Source of the DNA: Ensifer adhaerens | GTDB lineage: Bacteria; Pseudomonadota; Alphaproteobacteria; Rhizobiales; Rhizobiaceae | Assembly: GCF_020035535.1 (NCBI RefSeq) | Contig: NZ_CP083350.1 | Span: 62,001-126,000 of the forward strand | DNA: 64,000 nucleotides | Direction: 5' to 3' | Part shown: piece by piece, positions 56,322 through 64,000 of the stretch | How the letters are laid out: each line of letters opens with the position of its first letter | How positions within the stretch are numbered: position 1 is the stretch's first letter | Notes under the pieces: model-generated | Databases searched by the model: none | What the model was told of the DNA's origin: nothing | What the model saw: only the letters and a program-made list of their open reading frames with translations | Translations under genes and position numbers: made by a program

Positions 56322-58057
56322 ATGACCATGCATCATCCCGCCATGGAAGCCGTTCGCCGGTATCGCTATGCACCCAATCTATGGGATGCGTTTGCATTCG
56401 GCCTGCTTTTCGGCAGCCTCATCCTCATCATTCGGGGTGGGCACGAGACGCTCGCGCCGCTCACTTCGCTTGCGGCGTCGCCCGTTTCTCTCGATCCGGC
56501 CATGTTGCCGGAATACGCATTGCGCACCACCATGCGCATGCTGGCGGCGATCGCCGCCTCACTGGCCTTCACCTTCGTCTACGGGGCGCTCGCGGCGAAG
56601 AGCCGCCGTGCCGAGCTGGTGTTGATCCCGCTCCTCGACATCCTCCAGTCGGTGCCCGTGCTGGGATTTCTGTCTTTCACCGTTCTCGGGTTCATGTCCC
56701 TTTTCCCCGGGAACGTATTCGGTGTGGAGCTAGCAGCAATCTTCGCCATCTTCACCAGCCAGGCCTGGAACATGACCTTCAGCTTCTACCAGTCGCTGAA
56801 GACCGCCCCGGGCAACCTGGATGAGGCAGCACGCAGCTTCCGTCTTTCTGCATGGCAACGCTTCTGGCGTCTTGAGGTCCCGTTTTCGATGCCGGGCCTT
56901 GTCTGGAACACGATGATGTCGATGTCGGGCGGGTGGTTCTTCGTCGTCGCGTCGGAAGCAATTTCAGTCGGCAACACGACCGTCACCCTGCCGGGCATAG
57001 GTTCCTATGTCGCGCTCGCCATCGCGCAACAAGACCTTGCCGCCGTAGGCTGGGCGGTGACGACCATGCTCGCGGTGATCCTCATCTACGATCAATTGCT
57101 GTTCCGCCCACTTGTAGCCTGGAGCGACAAGTTCCGCGTCGAACTTTCGGCAAGCGGAACGGCGCCCCGCTCATGGCTCCTGTACGCGGTTCGCAGAACG
57201 CGGTTGTTTCAAATTCTGCTTGCGCCTGTCGGAATGCTCTTCGCCCGCCTGCCGCAGCAGCGCCTTGCTATCCCCTCCGTCTTGCCGCCCCAACTCCACG
57301 GGGCCAAGGCGACTGCTTTCGGGGATCGCGTCTGGCTTGCGCTCGTCGCCATCGTTTCGGCTTATGCATTCTGGCTGATTGCCCGCTTCATCGGCACCGA
57401 GCTAGCCTTCCGCGATGTTGCATTGGTGCTGGGGCTTGGACTTCTGACCATGCTGCGTGTCATCGTCCTGATGACGCTTGCCACGCTGATCTGGGTTCCG
57501 ATCGGTGTCTGGGTCGGGCTGAGGTCGCGGGTGGCCGAGCGCGTCCAGCCGCTCGCACAGTTCCTGGCCGCATTTCCGGCCAACATCGTCTTTCCGTTCG
57601 CCGTCGCCGGGATCGTCCACCTGGGGCTGAACCCGGACATCTGGCTGTCGCCGCTCATGGTGCTTGGCGCGCAATGGTACATCCTCTTCAACGTGATTGC
57701 CGGAGCGAGCGCCTTTCCGAACGATCTCAAGGAGGCGGCGGCAACCTTCCACATCCACGGCTGGAACTGGTGGCGCAAGGTCATCCTGCCGGGGATCTTC
57801 CCCTAAACGTGACCGGTGCGATCACCGCGAGCGGCGGGTCCTGGAACGCGTCGATCGTCGCCGAGGTTGTTGGCTGGGGCAATACCACGCTCACGGCACA
57901 TGGCCTTGGCGCCTACATCGCCGAAGCGACCAAGGCGGGCGATTATCCCCGCATCGTGCTCGGCATTGCCGTCATGTCGCTGTTCGTCATCCTGTTCAAC
58001 CGTCTGCTCTGGCGTCCGCTCTACGCCTTTTCCGGCCGCCACCTGCGTCTCGACTGA
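56322..58057 (+). pseudogene. NitT/TauT-type ABC transporter double permease, frameshifted
   Basis: Two fused permease domains of the nitrate/sulfonate/taurine group, each with an EAA motif: LDEAARSFRLSAWQRFWRLE and LKEAAATFHIHGWNWWRKVI. The first frame stops at 57804-57806 after GIFP. The expected continuation (VTGAITASGGSWNASIVAEV and a final membrane segment, about 83 residues) is in the -1 frame and ends at 58057. Restoring one base in CCCTAAACGTG gives an uninterrupted protein of about 578 residues, the normal length. The lesion is either a one-base deletion that kills the gene, a sequencing error, or less likely a programmed shift. The downstream ATPase gene is intact. The start at 56322 has no strong ribosome-binding site. 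Confidence 0.82.
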
Positions 58058-58071
58058 GAGAGGTTTCCCAC

Positions 58072-59415
58072 ATGGCTTCGGTCGAAATCACAAAACCCCG
58101 CATCCACCTAGCCAACGAAAGGCTCGTCGAACTGGAAGGCGTGCGCCAGATCTATCACAAGAGCGACAGTCCCGACCTTGTCGCGCTCGACGACGTCGCG
58201 CTCTCGATCAGTGAAGGTGAAATCGTCGGACTGCTTGGGCGTTCAGGCTCCGGAAAGTCGACGCTGTTGCGCATCGTTGCCGGATTGATCGCGCCAACCA
58301 CCGGCTCCGTGCTCTGGCGCGGCCTGCCGGTTACCGGCCCCTGCGAAGGCGTCGCGATGGTGTTCCAGAGCTTCGCACTCTTCCCCTGGCTCAGCGTACT
58401 CGAGAATGTCGAGCTCGGGCTCGAGGCGCTTGGCGTTCCTGCGGCCGAACGCCGTCGCCGCGCGATCGATGCGATCGACCTGATCGGCCTCGACGGCTTC
58501 GAAAGTGCCTACCCGAAGGAGTTGTCCGGCGGCATGCGCCAACGCGTCGGCTTTGCCCGGGCGCTCGTCGTCCATCCACGCCTCATGCTCATGGACGAAC
58601 CCTTCTCGGCGCTCGATGTCCTGACCGCGGAAACGCTCCGCACCGACCTTATCGACCTCTGGATCGAGGGGCGCCTACCGATCAGATCGATCCTGATGGT
58701 CACGCACAACATCGAGGAGGCCGTGCTCATGTGCGATCGCATCCTGATCTTCTCCTCCAATCCGGGGCGCGTCGCTGCCGAGATCAAGGTCGACCTCGTC
58801 CACCCGCGCAACCGACTCGATCCGGCCTTCCGGCAATTGGTCGACGACATCTATGCGCGGATGACACAGCGCGCGCCGAAGGAAAAGATGGAGAAACATG
58901 CCGCAAGCGGCTTCGCCGGCGTTGGTATCGCCATGGCGCTTCCGCGCCTGTCGACCAACCGACTTGCCGGCCTCATAGAAGCGCTCGCCCTGCCGCCATA
59001 CGACGGTAGGGCCGATCTCCCCGATCTGGCCTCGACACTTCAGATGGAGGCGGGCGAACTGTTTTCGATCCTCGAAACGCTGCAACTGATGCGATTTGCC
59101 GAATTGGAAGAGGGAGACGTGAAGCTGACGGAGGCTGGGCAACACTGCGCTGGCGCCGAGGTCGATGCCCGCAAGCGCCTGTTCGCTGAACATCTTCTCG
59201 CTTACGTGCCTCTCGCCGCCCTCATCCGGCGGGTGCTCGACGAACGCCCGAGCCACCGCGCGCCGTTCACGCGTTTTTCGGAGGAACTCGAGGACTACAT
59301 GTCGGAGGAAAACGCCGAACACACGGTGCGTGCAGTCATTTCATGGGGCCGCTACGCGGAACTCTTCGGCTACGACGAAGAGTTGCGGCAATTCAATCTG
59401 GAGAACCCGAGCTGA
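58072..59415 (+). CDS. NitT/TauT-type ABC transporter ATP-binding protein with C-terminal AAA-associated domain
   Basis: A 447-residue protein. The ATPase domain (about 15-270) has Walker A GRSGSGKST, signature LSGGMRQRVGFARAL and Walker B LMLMDEPFSALD. The C-terminal 160 residues (GLIEALALPPYDGRADLPDL) form the winged-helix-like AAA-associated domain found in a subset of these ATPases. The ATG at 58072 has GAGAGG upstream and follows the permease end by 14 bases. No solute-binding protein gene is near. The substrate is unknown. Confidence 0.9.
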   Translation: MASVEITKPRIHLANERLVELEGVRQIYHKSDSPDLVALDDVALSISEGEIVGLLGRSGSGKSTLLRIVAGLIAPTTGSVLWRGLPVTGPCEGVAMVFQSFALFPWLSVLENVELGLEALGVPAAERRRRAIDAIDLIGLDGFESAYPKELSGGMRQRVGFARALVVHPRLMLMDEPFSALDVLTAETLRTDLIDLWIEGRLPIRSILMVTHNIEEAVLMCDRILIFSSNPGRVAAEIKVDLVHPRNRLDPAFRQLVDDIYARMTQRAPKEKMEKHAASGFAGVGIAMALPRLSTNRLAGLIEALALPPYDGRADLPDLASTLQMEAGELFSILETLQLMRFAELEEGDVKLTEAGQHCAGAEVDARKRLFAEHLLAYVPLAALIRRVLDERPSHRAPFTRFSEELEDYMSEENAEHTVRAVISWGRYAELFGYDEELRQFNLENPS

Positions 59416-59463
59416 CGGCAGCCCCCGCCGTTTCCATGCGGCGACCTGGCACCCAACCGGGTG

Positions 59464-59494
59464 ACACAGGCGCCGCGTTTCGCAGCGCCTGTGT
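59464..59494. terminator. Bidirectional terminator-like hairpin
   Basis: ACACAGGCGC and GCGCCTGTGT pair perfectly over ten bases with an 11-base loop. It lies between the convergent ATPase and aldolase/dehydrogenase genes, 48 bases after one stop and 10 after the other. Confidence 0.65.
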
Positions 59495-59504
59495 TCGGTC
59501 TACT

Positions 59505-61553
59505 CTATCGCATCATGGCCGCGACATTGCCGCCGTCGACGGTGATAACCGCGCCGGTGCTGGTGCGCGCCTTGGCGAGATGCACGAAAGCGTCGGCGAC
59601 GTCCTTGGCGGCAACCTCGCGATGGACGAGGTTCCCGCGCATGTAGGCATCCGGCGAAATACCGCGGGCACGACTGCGCTCCTCGACCATCTGGTCGGTC
59701 ATGAGGCCGGTTCGGATACGATCGGCATTGACGGCGTTTGACGTGATCCCGTCAGCGCCATGCTCGACCGCGTATTGCCGCATCAGCGCCATGAGGGCGG
59801 CTTTCGAGGTGCCGTAAGGACCGAAATCAGGCCCGGGATTGACGGCTTGCTTGGACACGTTGAACACCAGCGCACCGCCAGTGCGCTGCGCCTTCATGAT
59901 CTTTGTCGCAGTGCGCGCAATGTAGTGATGTCCCCAGAAATTCAGCGCGAAGGCCTTCTGGAAAATCTCGTCGGACACCTCGCTGATAGCGCCCTGGAAG
60001 GCGGCACCGGCGTTGGAAATGACGATGTCGACGCCACCGAAATGTTCGGCAACTCCGGCAAGGGCGGCTGCGACTGCCTCCGGTTTGGTCACGTCGCAGG
60101 CCAGGCCAAGTCCGCCAAGCCGGGCAGCCTCCTTCTTCACCGCTGCTTCGGCGAGATCGAACAGTGCGATCTCAGCCCCTTCGGCACGCAACGCCTCGGC
60201 GATCGCAAGCCCCAGTCCGCCTGCGCCCCCCGTCACCACCGCAACCTGCCGGCTGAGCGGCTTCTCCACCTGCTTCGTCAGTTTGACCTGCTCGAGCGAC
60301 CAATACTCGATATCGAACAGATCCTCTTCTGAAAGCGCCTCGAAGCTTTCGATCCCTTCGGCATTGCGTATGACGTTGATCGTCGCCTCGGCGACGTCGG
60401 CGCCTACCCGCGCAGCCTTCTTCGTCGGCCCGGCTGCAAAGAGCCCAACGCCGGATACGTAGAAAACGCGCGGCATGGGGTCCAGCATCTTCTTGTTGCC
60501 ACCGACGCGGGCATTGTTGCGTTCAAAGTAGGACCGGTACTCGGCGATATAGTCTGCCACCGCCGCACGGACGCTCTCCGCCCAGACGGCAGTGTCGCCG
60601 GCGACCGGTGCGGGCAGAACAAGGCCGAAGCGCTTGATGTGAATGACGTGTTCCGGCGTCGCATTGCCCCGCCGCGCCATATCCGCGGCATTCTCGGCAT
60701 TGCAGAATTCGAGTACGGCCTCGGTTGCGCGATGCTCCAAGACGAAGCGCTTCGGGGAGCCTTCGACGTCCGTATCGATCGCAATTGCGCCACGCAGGAT
60801 GGGGGCAATTTCGGCAGCCGTCGCGAGACCTGAAGGTTGCCTGACTTGAACGAAGGGCCGCGGATTGCCCTTTGCAATGCGGCGCTCGGCCTTGTCGATC
60901 GCTGCGATCATCTTGTCGTAGGATTCGCGCGGGTCTTCAGACCAGGTAAAGATCCCGTGCTTCAAGAGGATCATGCCGTCCGCAGTCGGATCGGCGCGGA
61001 AAGCCTCGTCGCAAACCTTGGCGAGATCGAAGCCGGGCATGACATAGGGAATGATGATCGAATTGGGGAAGAGTTCGCGGACGATCTCCTCGCCATGCGG
61101 CTGGTTTGTCAACGAGACGATCGCGTTGGCATGGGTGTGGTCGATATGCTTGAACGGCAGGTTGGCATGCAGGATCGCCTCCACCGACGGGTTGGGAGCG
61201 GCAGGATCAAGCAGCAATCGGCGCTGCAGCATGACCATGTCGTCGTCGCTGAGCGTCGGGAAACCGACCATCGCCTGCAGCGGCTGCAGGCGGACGGCCG
61301 GCAGACCTGCCGGCTCGATCGTGCCCATGTCCCAACCGCTTCCCTTGACACAAAGAACCGGAATTTCAGAACCGTCGAGGTCGACATACGTGGTCTTCAC
61401 CGAGGTATTGCCGCCACCATGAAGGACGAGCTCGGGATCGGATCCGAGAAGGCGCGTCGTGTAGGTGCGGATCGCCAGGTCGCGGTTGATGCCGTTGCGC
61501 ACATAGGTATCGACGACATTGGCGTGGTCGGTCTCGGACCATCTCGACTTCAT
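59505..61553 (-). CDS. Bifunctional class II aldolase / short-chain dehydrogenase (rhamnulose-phosphate aldolase/dehydrogenase-like)
   Basis: A 682-residue fusion. The N-terminal class II aldolase has HGGGNTSVKTT at 45-55 and Zn ligands at His139 and His141 (HTH) and His199 (LLKHGIFTW). The C-terminal short-chain dehydrogenase has TGGAGGLG at 441-448 and Tyr580/Lys584 in YGTSK. The architecture and length match the RhaEW/YuxG-type enzyme that splits rhamnulose-1-phosphate to dihydroxyacetone phosphate and lactaldehyde and then oxidises the latter. The ATG at 61553 has AGAGGAG upstream. No rhamnose isomerase, kinase or transporter is nearby, so another deoxy-sugar or polyol phosphate is possible. 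It is divergent from the SorC-type regulator. Confidence 0.88.
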   Translation of the reverse strand: MKSRWSETDHANVVDTYVRNGINRDLAIRTYTTRLLGSDPELVLHGGGNTSVKTTYVDLDGSEIPVLCVKGSGWDMGTIEPAGLPAVRLQPLQAMVGFPTLSDDDMVMLQRRLLLDPAAPNPSVEAILHANLPFKHIDHTHANAIVSLTNQPHGEEIVRELFPNSIIIPYVMPGFDLAKVCDEAFRADPTADGMILLKHGIFTWSEDPRESYDKMIAAIDKAERRIAKGNPRPFVQVRQPSGLATAAEIAPILRGAIAIDTDVEGSPKRFVLEHRATEAVLEFCNAENAADMARRGNATPEHVIHIKRFGLVLPAPVAGDTAVWAESVRAAVADYIAEYRSYFERNNARVGGNKKMLDPMPRVFYVSGVGLFAAGPTKKAARVGADVAEATINVIRNAEGIESFEALSEEDLFDIEYWSLEQVKLTKQVEKPLSRQVAVVTGGAGGLGLAIAEALRAEGAEIALFDLAEAAVKKEAARLGGLGLACDVTKPEAVAAALAGVAEHFGGVDIVISNAGAAFQGAISEVSDEIFQKAFALNFWGHHYIARTATKIMKAQRTGGALVFNVSKQAVNPGPDFGPYGTSKAALMALMRQYAVEHGADGITSNAVNADRIRTGLMTDQMVEERSRARGISPDAYMRGNLVHREVAAKDVADAFVHLAKARTSTGAVITVDGGNVAAMMR

Positions 61554-61930
61554 GAAAGGCTCCTCTGCTGCCGGCGCTCGCACATCCTCTGCAAGGCTCC
61601 GGACAAAAATTGGTGTGGCACGACCGCTCCCACCGAACCGCACACGGCTGGCAGGGGAAGGCGCGCTTGGGAAGCATTGGGGGCGGCAACCGGCACGGAC
61701 CGCACCTGGAGGCCGGTTCCCATCCTGCGTTTGCCTCGGCCTCCCTTAGGCGCACGTCCGCATTCGCGGCGGACTGCCCAAGCGAGAATCCGATGTCGAT
61801 TGTCCGTTGCAACGTGACGCAAACAAATGACAACATAGCGTGTCAAATGTCAATTCAGCTTTCGAATTTGTTTGACGTCAGAGGTTTTTCCGGTTTGAGG
61901 TGGCGCAAATGATATCAGGCGGGGTGAAGG
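61554..61930. other. Divergent promoter region of the aldolase gene and SorC-type regulator
   Basis: About 375 bases. The regulator-proximal third is AT-rich and contains several TTGAC/TGTCA half-sites (61820-61890) suited to a SorC-type regulator. No gene is seen. Confidence 0.5.
61828..61845. promoter_or_regulatory. Candidate regulator site, TGACA-N8-TGTCA inverted repeat
   Basis: TGACAACATAGCGTGTCA has five-base arms around eight bases. A further TGTCA copy follows at about 61849, and a TGACGTCA palindrome occurs near 61873. It is likely to be bound by the SorC-type regulator. Confidence 0.4.
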
Positions 61931-62920
61931 ATGACGGACAGCGGACGGGCAAGCTGGATGATCGGCGAAGGCAAATCGCTGCCGCCCGAGTTCGACGACG
62001 GCGTCGTATGGGCCGCATGGCTCTACTACGTCGATCAACTGACCCAGAGCGACATTGCCAAGATCCTCGGCATGTCGCGCGCAACCATCGTCAACTATCT
62101 GCAGGAAGCGCGTGAGCGGGGGCTCGTTTCGATCCGCGTCAACACCGACATCGGCGGGCGCGTTGCAATTGCGCGAAAGCTCAAAGAGGCTTTCGGGCTT
62201 GAAGGCGCGCTGGTCATTCCCGCAGGCGAGCCGAGCTCGCTGGTCACGAGGCTCGGCGAAGCAGGCGCGCGCCTGCTTGCGGATATGGTGAAGGAAGGCG
62301 ACACGATCGGCGTGGCCTGGGGGCGAACCGTGCTTGCCGTCGCCGACCAGATTTCGCTGGCAGAGCCCCTCGGCGGTCTTACGGTGGTCCAGGTATCGGG
62401 CAGCTCGATCGCCAATCCCGAGTTTTCGCCGGAATTCTGCACCTCGCTGATGTCGCAGCGGATCCATGCGCGGTGCGTCAACCTGCTTGCACCTGCGCTG
62501 CTCTCGACGCCGGAACTCAAGCGCTGGCTGCTTGCGGAACCTGTGCTCGTCAAGCAATTCGAGCTCATCCATTCCACCAATATCCTGGTCTTCGGCGTCG
62601 GCGACATCGGGCCTGACACGCTGATCCGTTCGGCGAATGTGGCAAGCCAGGAAGACTTCGATTCCTATCAGGCACACGGCGCTGTCGCAGTTCTGATCTG
62701 CCGTTTCATCGATGAAGCGGGCCGTCAGGTAAACGGCGAACTCGACGACCGCATGGTCGGCATCGAACTCGATGAACTCGTACGCATCCCGAGCCGGCTT
62801 TGCGTTGCCGGCGGCGCGAACAAAGTCGCCGCTATCCGCGCGACGATGAAAGGCGGCTACGCCACGCACCTCGTCACCGACACGGAAACCGCCGAGCTGC
62901 TGCTGGCGGAGGGCGCTTGA
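61931..62920 (+). CDS. SorC/DeoR-type sugar-responsive transcriptional regulator
   Basis: A 329-residue regulator with an N-terminal helix-turn-helix (LTQSDIAKILGMSRATIVNY) and the SorC sugar-phosphate-binding domain, recognised by GDTIGVAWGRTVLAVADQI and NILVFGVGDIG. Members such as EryD and DeoR-like SorC respond to phosphorylated sugars or polyols. It is divergent from the aldolase/dehydrogenase and convergent with the PfkB kinase. The start is preceded by GGGGTGAAGG with short spacing. Confidence 0.92.
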   Translation: MTDSGRASWMIGEGKSLPPEFDDGVVWAAWLYYVDQLTQSDIAKILGMSRATIVNYLQEARERGLVSIRVNTDIGGRVAIARKLKEAFGLEGALVIPAGEPSSLVTRLGEAGARLLADMVKEGDTIGVAWGRTVLAVADQISLAEPLGGLTVVQVSGSSIANPEFSPEFCTSLMSQRIHARCVNLLAPALLSTPELKRWLLAEPVLVKQFELIHSTNILVFGVGDIGPDTLIRSANVASQEDFDSYQAHGAVAVLICRFIDEAGRQVNGELDDRMVGIELDELVRIPSRLCVAGGANKVAAIRATMKGGYATHLVTDTETAELLLAEGA

Positions 62921-62943
62921 GGCGCTCGCAACGGAGCGCCTCA
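62918..62943. terminator. Bidirectional terminator-like hairpin
   Basis: TGAGGCGCT and AGCGCCTCA form a perfect nine-base-pair stem with an eight-base loop. It starts within the regulator stop codon and ends 11 bases before the kinase stop, separating convergent genes. Confidence 0.6.
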
Positions 62944-62953
62944 GGGATCGGCC

Positions 62954-63901
62954 TCAGTTCGCCTTGACGCGCGCCGTTCGCATGAATTCCAGCGTCGCCT
63001 CGAAGGAGGTGATGCCGGCATCGGACCCGAGACCCGTCGCCACCAGTGCCGCAGATGCCTGAGCGAACTTGAGCGAGGTTTCCGTGTCCATGCGGTGGTG
63101 CAGGCCCGCGATGAAGCCGGCATTGAAGGCGTCGCCGCAGCCGGTCGTATCAACGATATCAATCTCGAATGCCGGCAACTTCAGGCTCTTTCTCGCGGGG
63201 TCCATGAAGTAGACACCGTCGCCACCCAGCGTGAAGACGCAATGTTGAACGCCGAGATCGGCGAAGAACAGTGCTGCATCCTCGGCTGTCTTGCGCCCGG
63301 AAATCAACATGGCTTCCTCTACGGAGGGCATGAAATAGTCGATGTAGGGGAAGAGCGGACGGATGAGGGAAAGTGTCTTCTCGCTGGCGCCGAGAAGGTC
63401 GAAGGTGACGGTCTTTCCCTTGCGCTTTGCTTCTTCGAGAAGCACACGGCTCGGCTCGCCGTCGAGGCGATCGAGCAGGCCCGTCCCGCCGAGGTGAACG
63501 ATCGACGCCATCGTCACGCGATCGAGCGCGTCGGGCGCGATTTCGAAATGGCCCGATGCGCCGCGGACGTGAAGCGCCGGCCTTTCGCCGTTGCGGCGAA
63601 TATTAAGGATCGTCGCGGAGGTCGGAACACCCGGGAGCCGCTGCATTTCCGCCGTATCGACACCGAAGCGTTGAAGCGTCGAAATGACGAAATCGGCTTT
63701 TTCGTCGTCGCCGACAGCGCCGACGGCCAGGCAGTTGAGGCCGAGTTTCGCCAGGTCCACAACGGTGCCGCCGGCAGTACCGGCGACGGTCAGGCGGATT
63801 TCATCAATGAATTCGACATTGCCGCCCGCAGGAATGCGGTCGACGGGGCGACCAAGAATGTCGAGGATGTAAAGTCCGATTACCGATACATCGTGCGCCA
63901 T
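62954..63901 (-). CDS. PfkB-family carbohydrate kinase
   Basis: A 315-residue sugar kinase of the ribokinase/PfkB family. TAGGTVVDLAKLG is at about 42-54, and the second signature DTTGCGDAFNAG is at 251-262, with catalytic Asp257. AAAGG precedes the ATG. It could phosphorylate the sugar whose phosphate is cleaved by the neighbouring aldolase, but the two genes are in separate transcripts and the link is inference. The substrate is not identifiable. The remaining 99 bases to the window end show no gene. Confidence 0.92.
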   Translation of the reverse strand: MAHDVSVIGLYILDILGRPVDRIPAGGNVEFIDEIRLTVAGTAGGTVVDLAKLGLNCLAVGAVGDDEKADFVISTLQRFGVDTAEMQRLPGVPTSATILNIRRNGERPALHVRGASGHFEIAPDALDRVTMASIVHLGGTGLLDRLDGEPSRVLLEEAKRKGKTVTFDLLGASEKTLSLIRPLFPYIDYFMPSVEEAMLISGRKTAEDAALFFADLGVQHCVFTLGGDGVYFMDPARKSLKLPAFEIDIVDTTGCGDAFNAGFIAGLHHRMDTETSLKFAQASAALVATGLGSDAGITSFEATLEFMRTARVKAN

Positions 63902-64000
63902 GCGTTCAAACCTTTCTCTTGAAACTTAGTAGTCGACCGACATCGGCCCCAGCCGCCTTACCAGCGACCGCAGGCCGGGCCGTCATGATTGTTTGCCGCG

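Noticed and set aside
57790..57815. Programmed -1 frameshift in the permease
   Set aside because: The CCCCTAAAC context is not a classic slippery heptamer and no family precedent is known to me; deletion or sequencing error is simpler.

Overview
The window is chromosomal or megaplasmid DNA from an alphaproteobacterium, most likely a member of the Rhizobiales such as Ensifer/Sinorhizobium or Rhizobium. The reasons are the high GC content, many CUT1-type sugar ABC operons each with a LacI-type regulator, a transporter organised like the rhizobial glycerol system GlpSTPQUV, and a large surface-polysaccharide locus. The assignment is inference from gene content. No rRNA, tRNA, CRISPR array, transposase or prophage gene was seen.

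Region A (1-15592): carbohydrate uptake and catabolism. A minus-strand operon (6513 to beyond position 1) encodes a LacI regulator, two LplB/YtcP-type permeases, a solute-binding protein and two ADP-ribosylglycohydrolase-family enzymes. Two copies of a TGGGAACGTTCCCA-type operator frame the regulator gene. A second minus-strand operon (14280 to 6947) encodes a solute-binding protein, two permeases, a 62-residue membrane protein, two different ATPases and a two-domain dihydroxyacetone-type kinase. A divergent LacI regulator sits at 14555-15592, and two operators lie 30 bp apart between them, one filling the spacer of a recognisable promoter.

Region B (15685-37747): a surface-polysaccharide locus of unusual composition. 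A tightly coupled minus-strand operon encodes a glycosyltransferase, a double-GT2 protein, a polysaccharide deacetylase and a 2386-residue exported Sel1-repeat protein. A POTRA-domain protein without a beta-barrel is transcribed divergently from a plus-strand operon: FemAB/BioF2-like transferase, GH16 glucanase, flippase-kinase fusion and a large polytopic membrane protein. An epimerase and a second FemAB-like transferase follow. No Wza/Wzc-type export pair is present in the window.

Region C (38318-55748): signalling and type I secretion. It holds an orphan NarL-type response regulator, a NarL-type response regulator/histidine kinase pair, and a plus-strand operon of a haem-peroxidase RTX protein of about 2587 residues, a T1SS ABC transporter, a second RTX protein and an HlyD-type adaptor. 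A GGTCCA-rich palindromic site lies between the kinase and the RTX operon.

Region D (56322-63901): a NitT/TauT-type double permease broken by a one-base frameshift, its ATPase, a bifunctional class II aldolase/short-chain dehydrogenase, a divergent SorC-type regulator and a PfkB kinase. Strong hairpins separate the convergent pairs.
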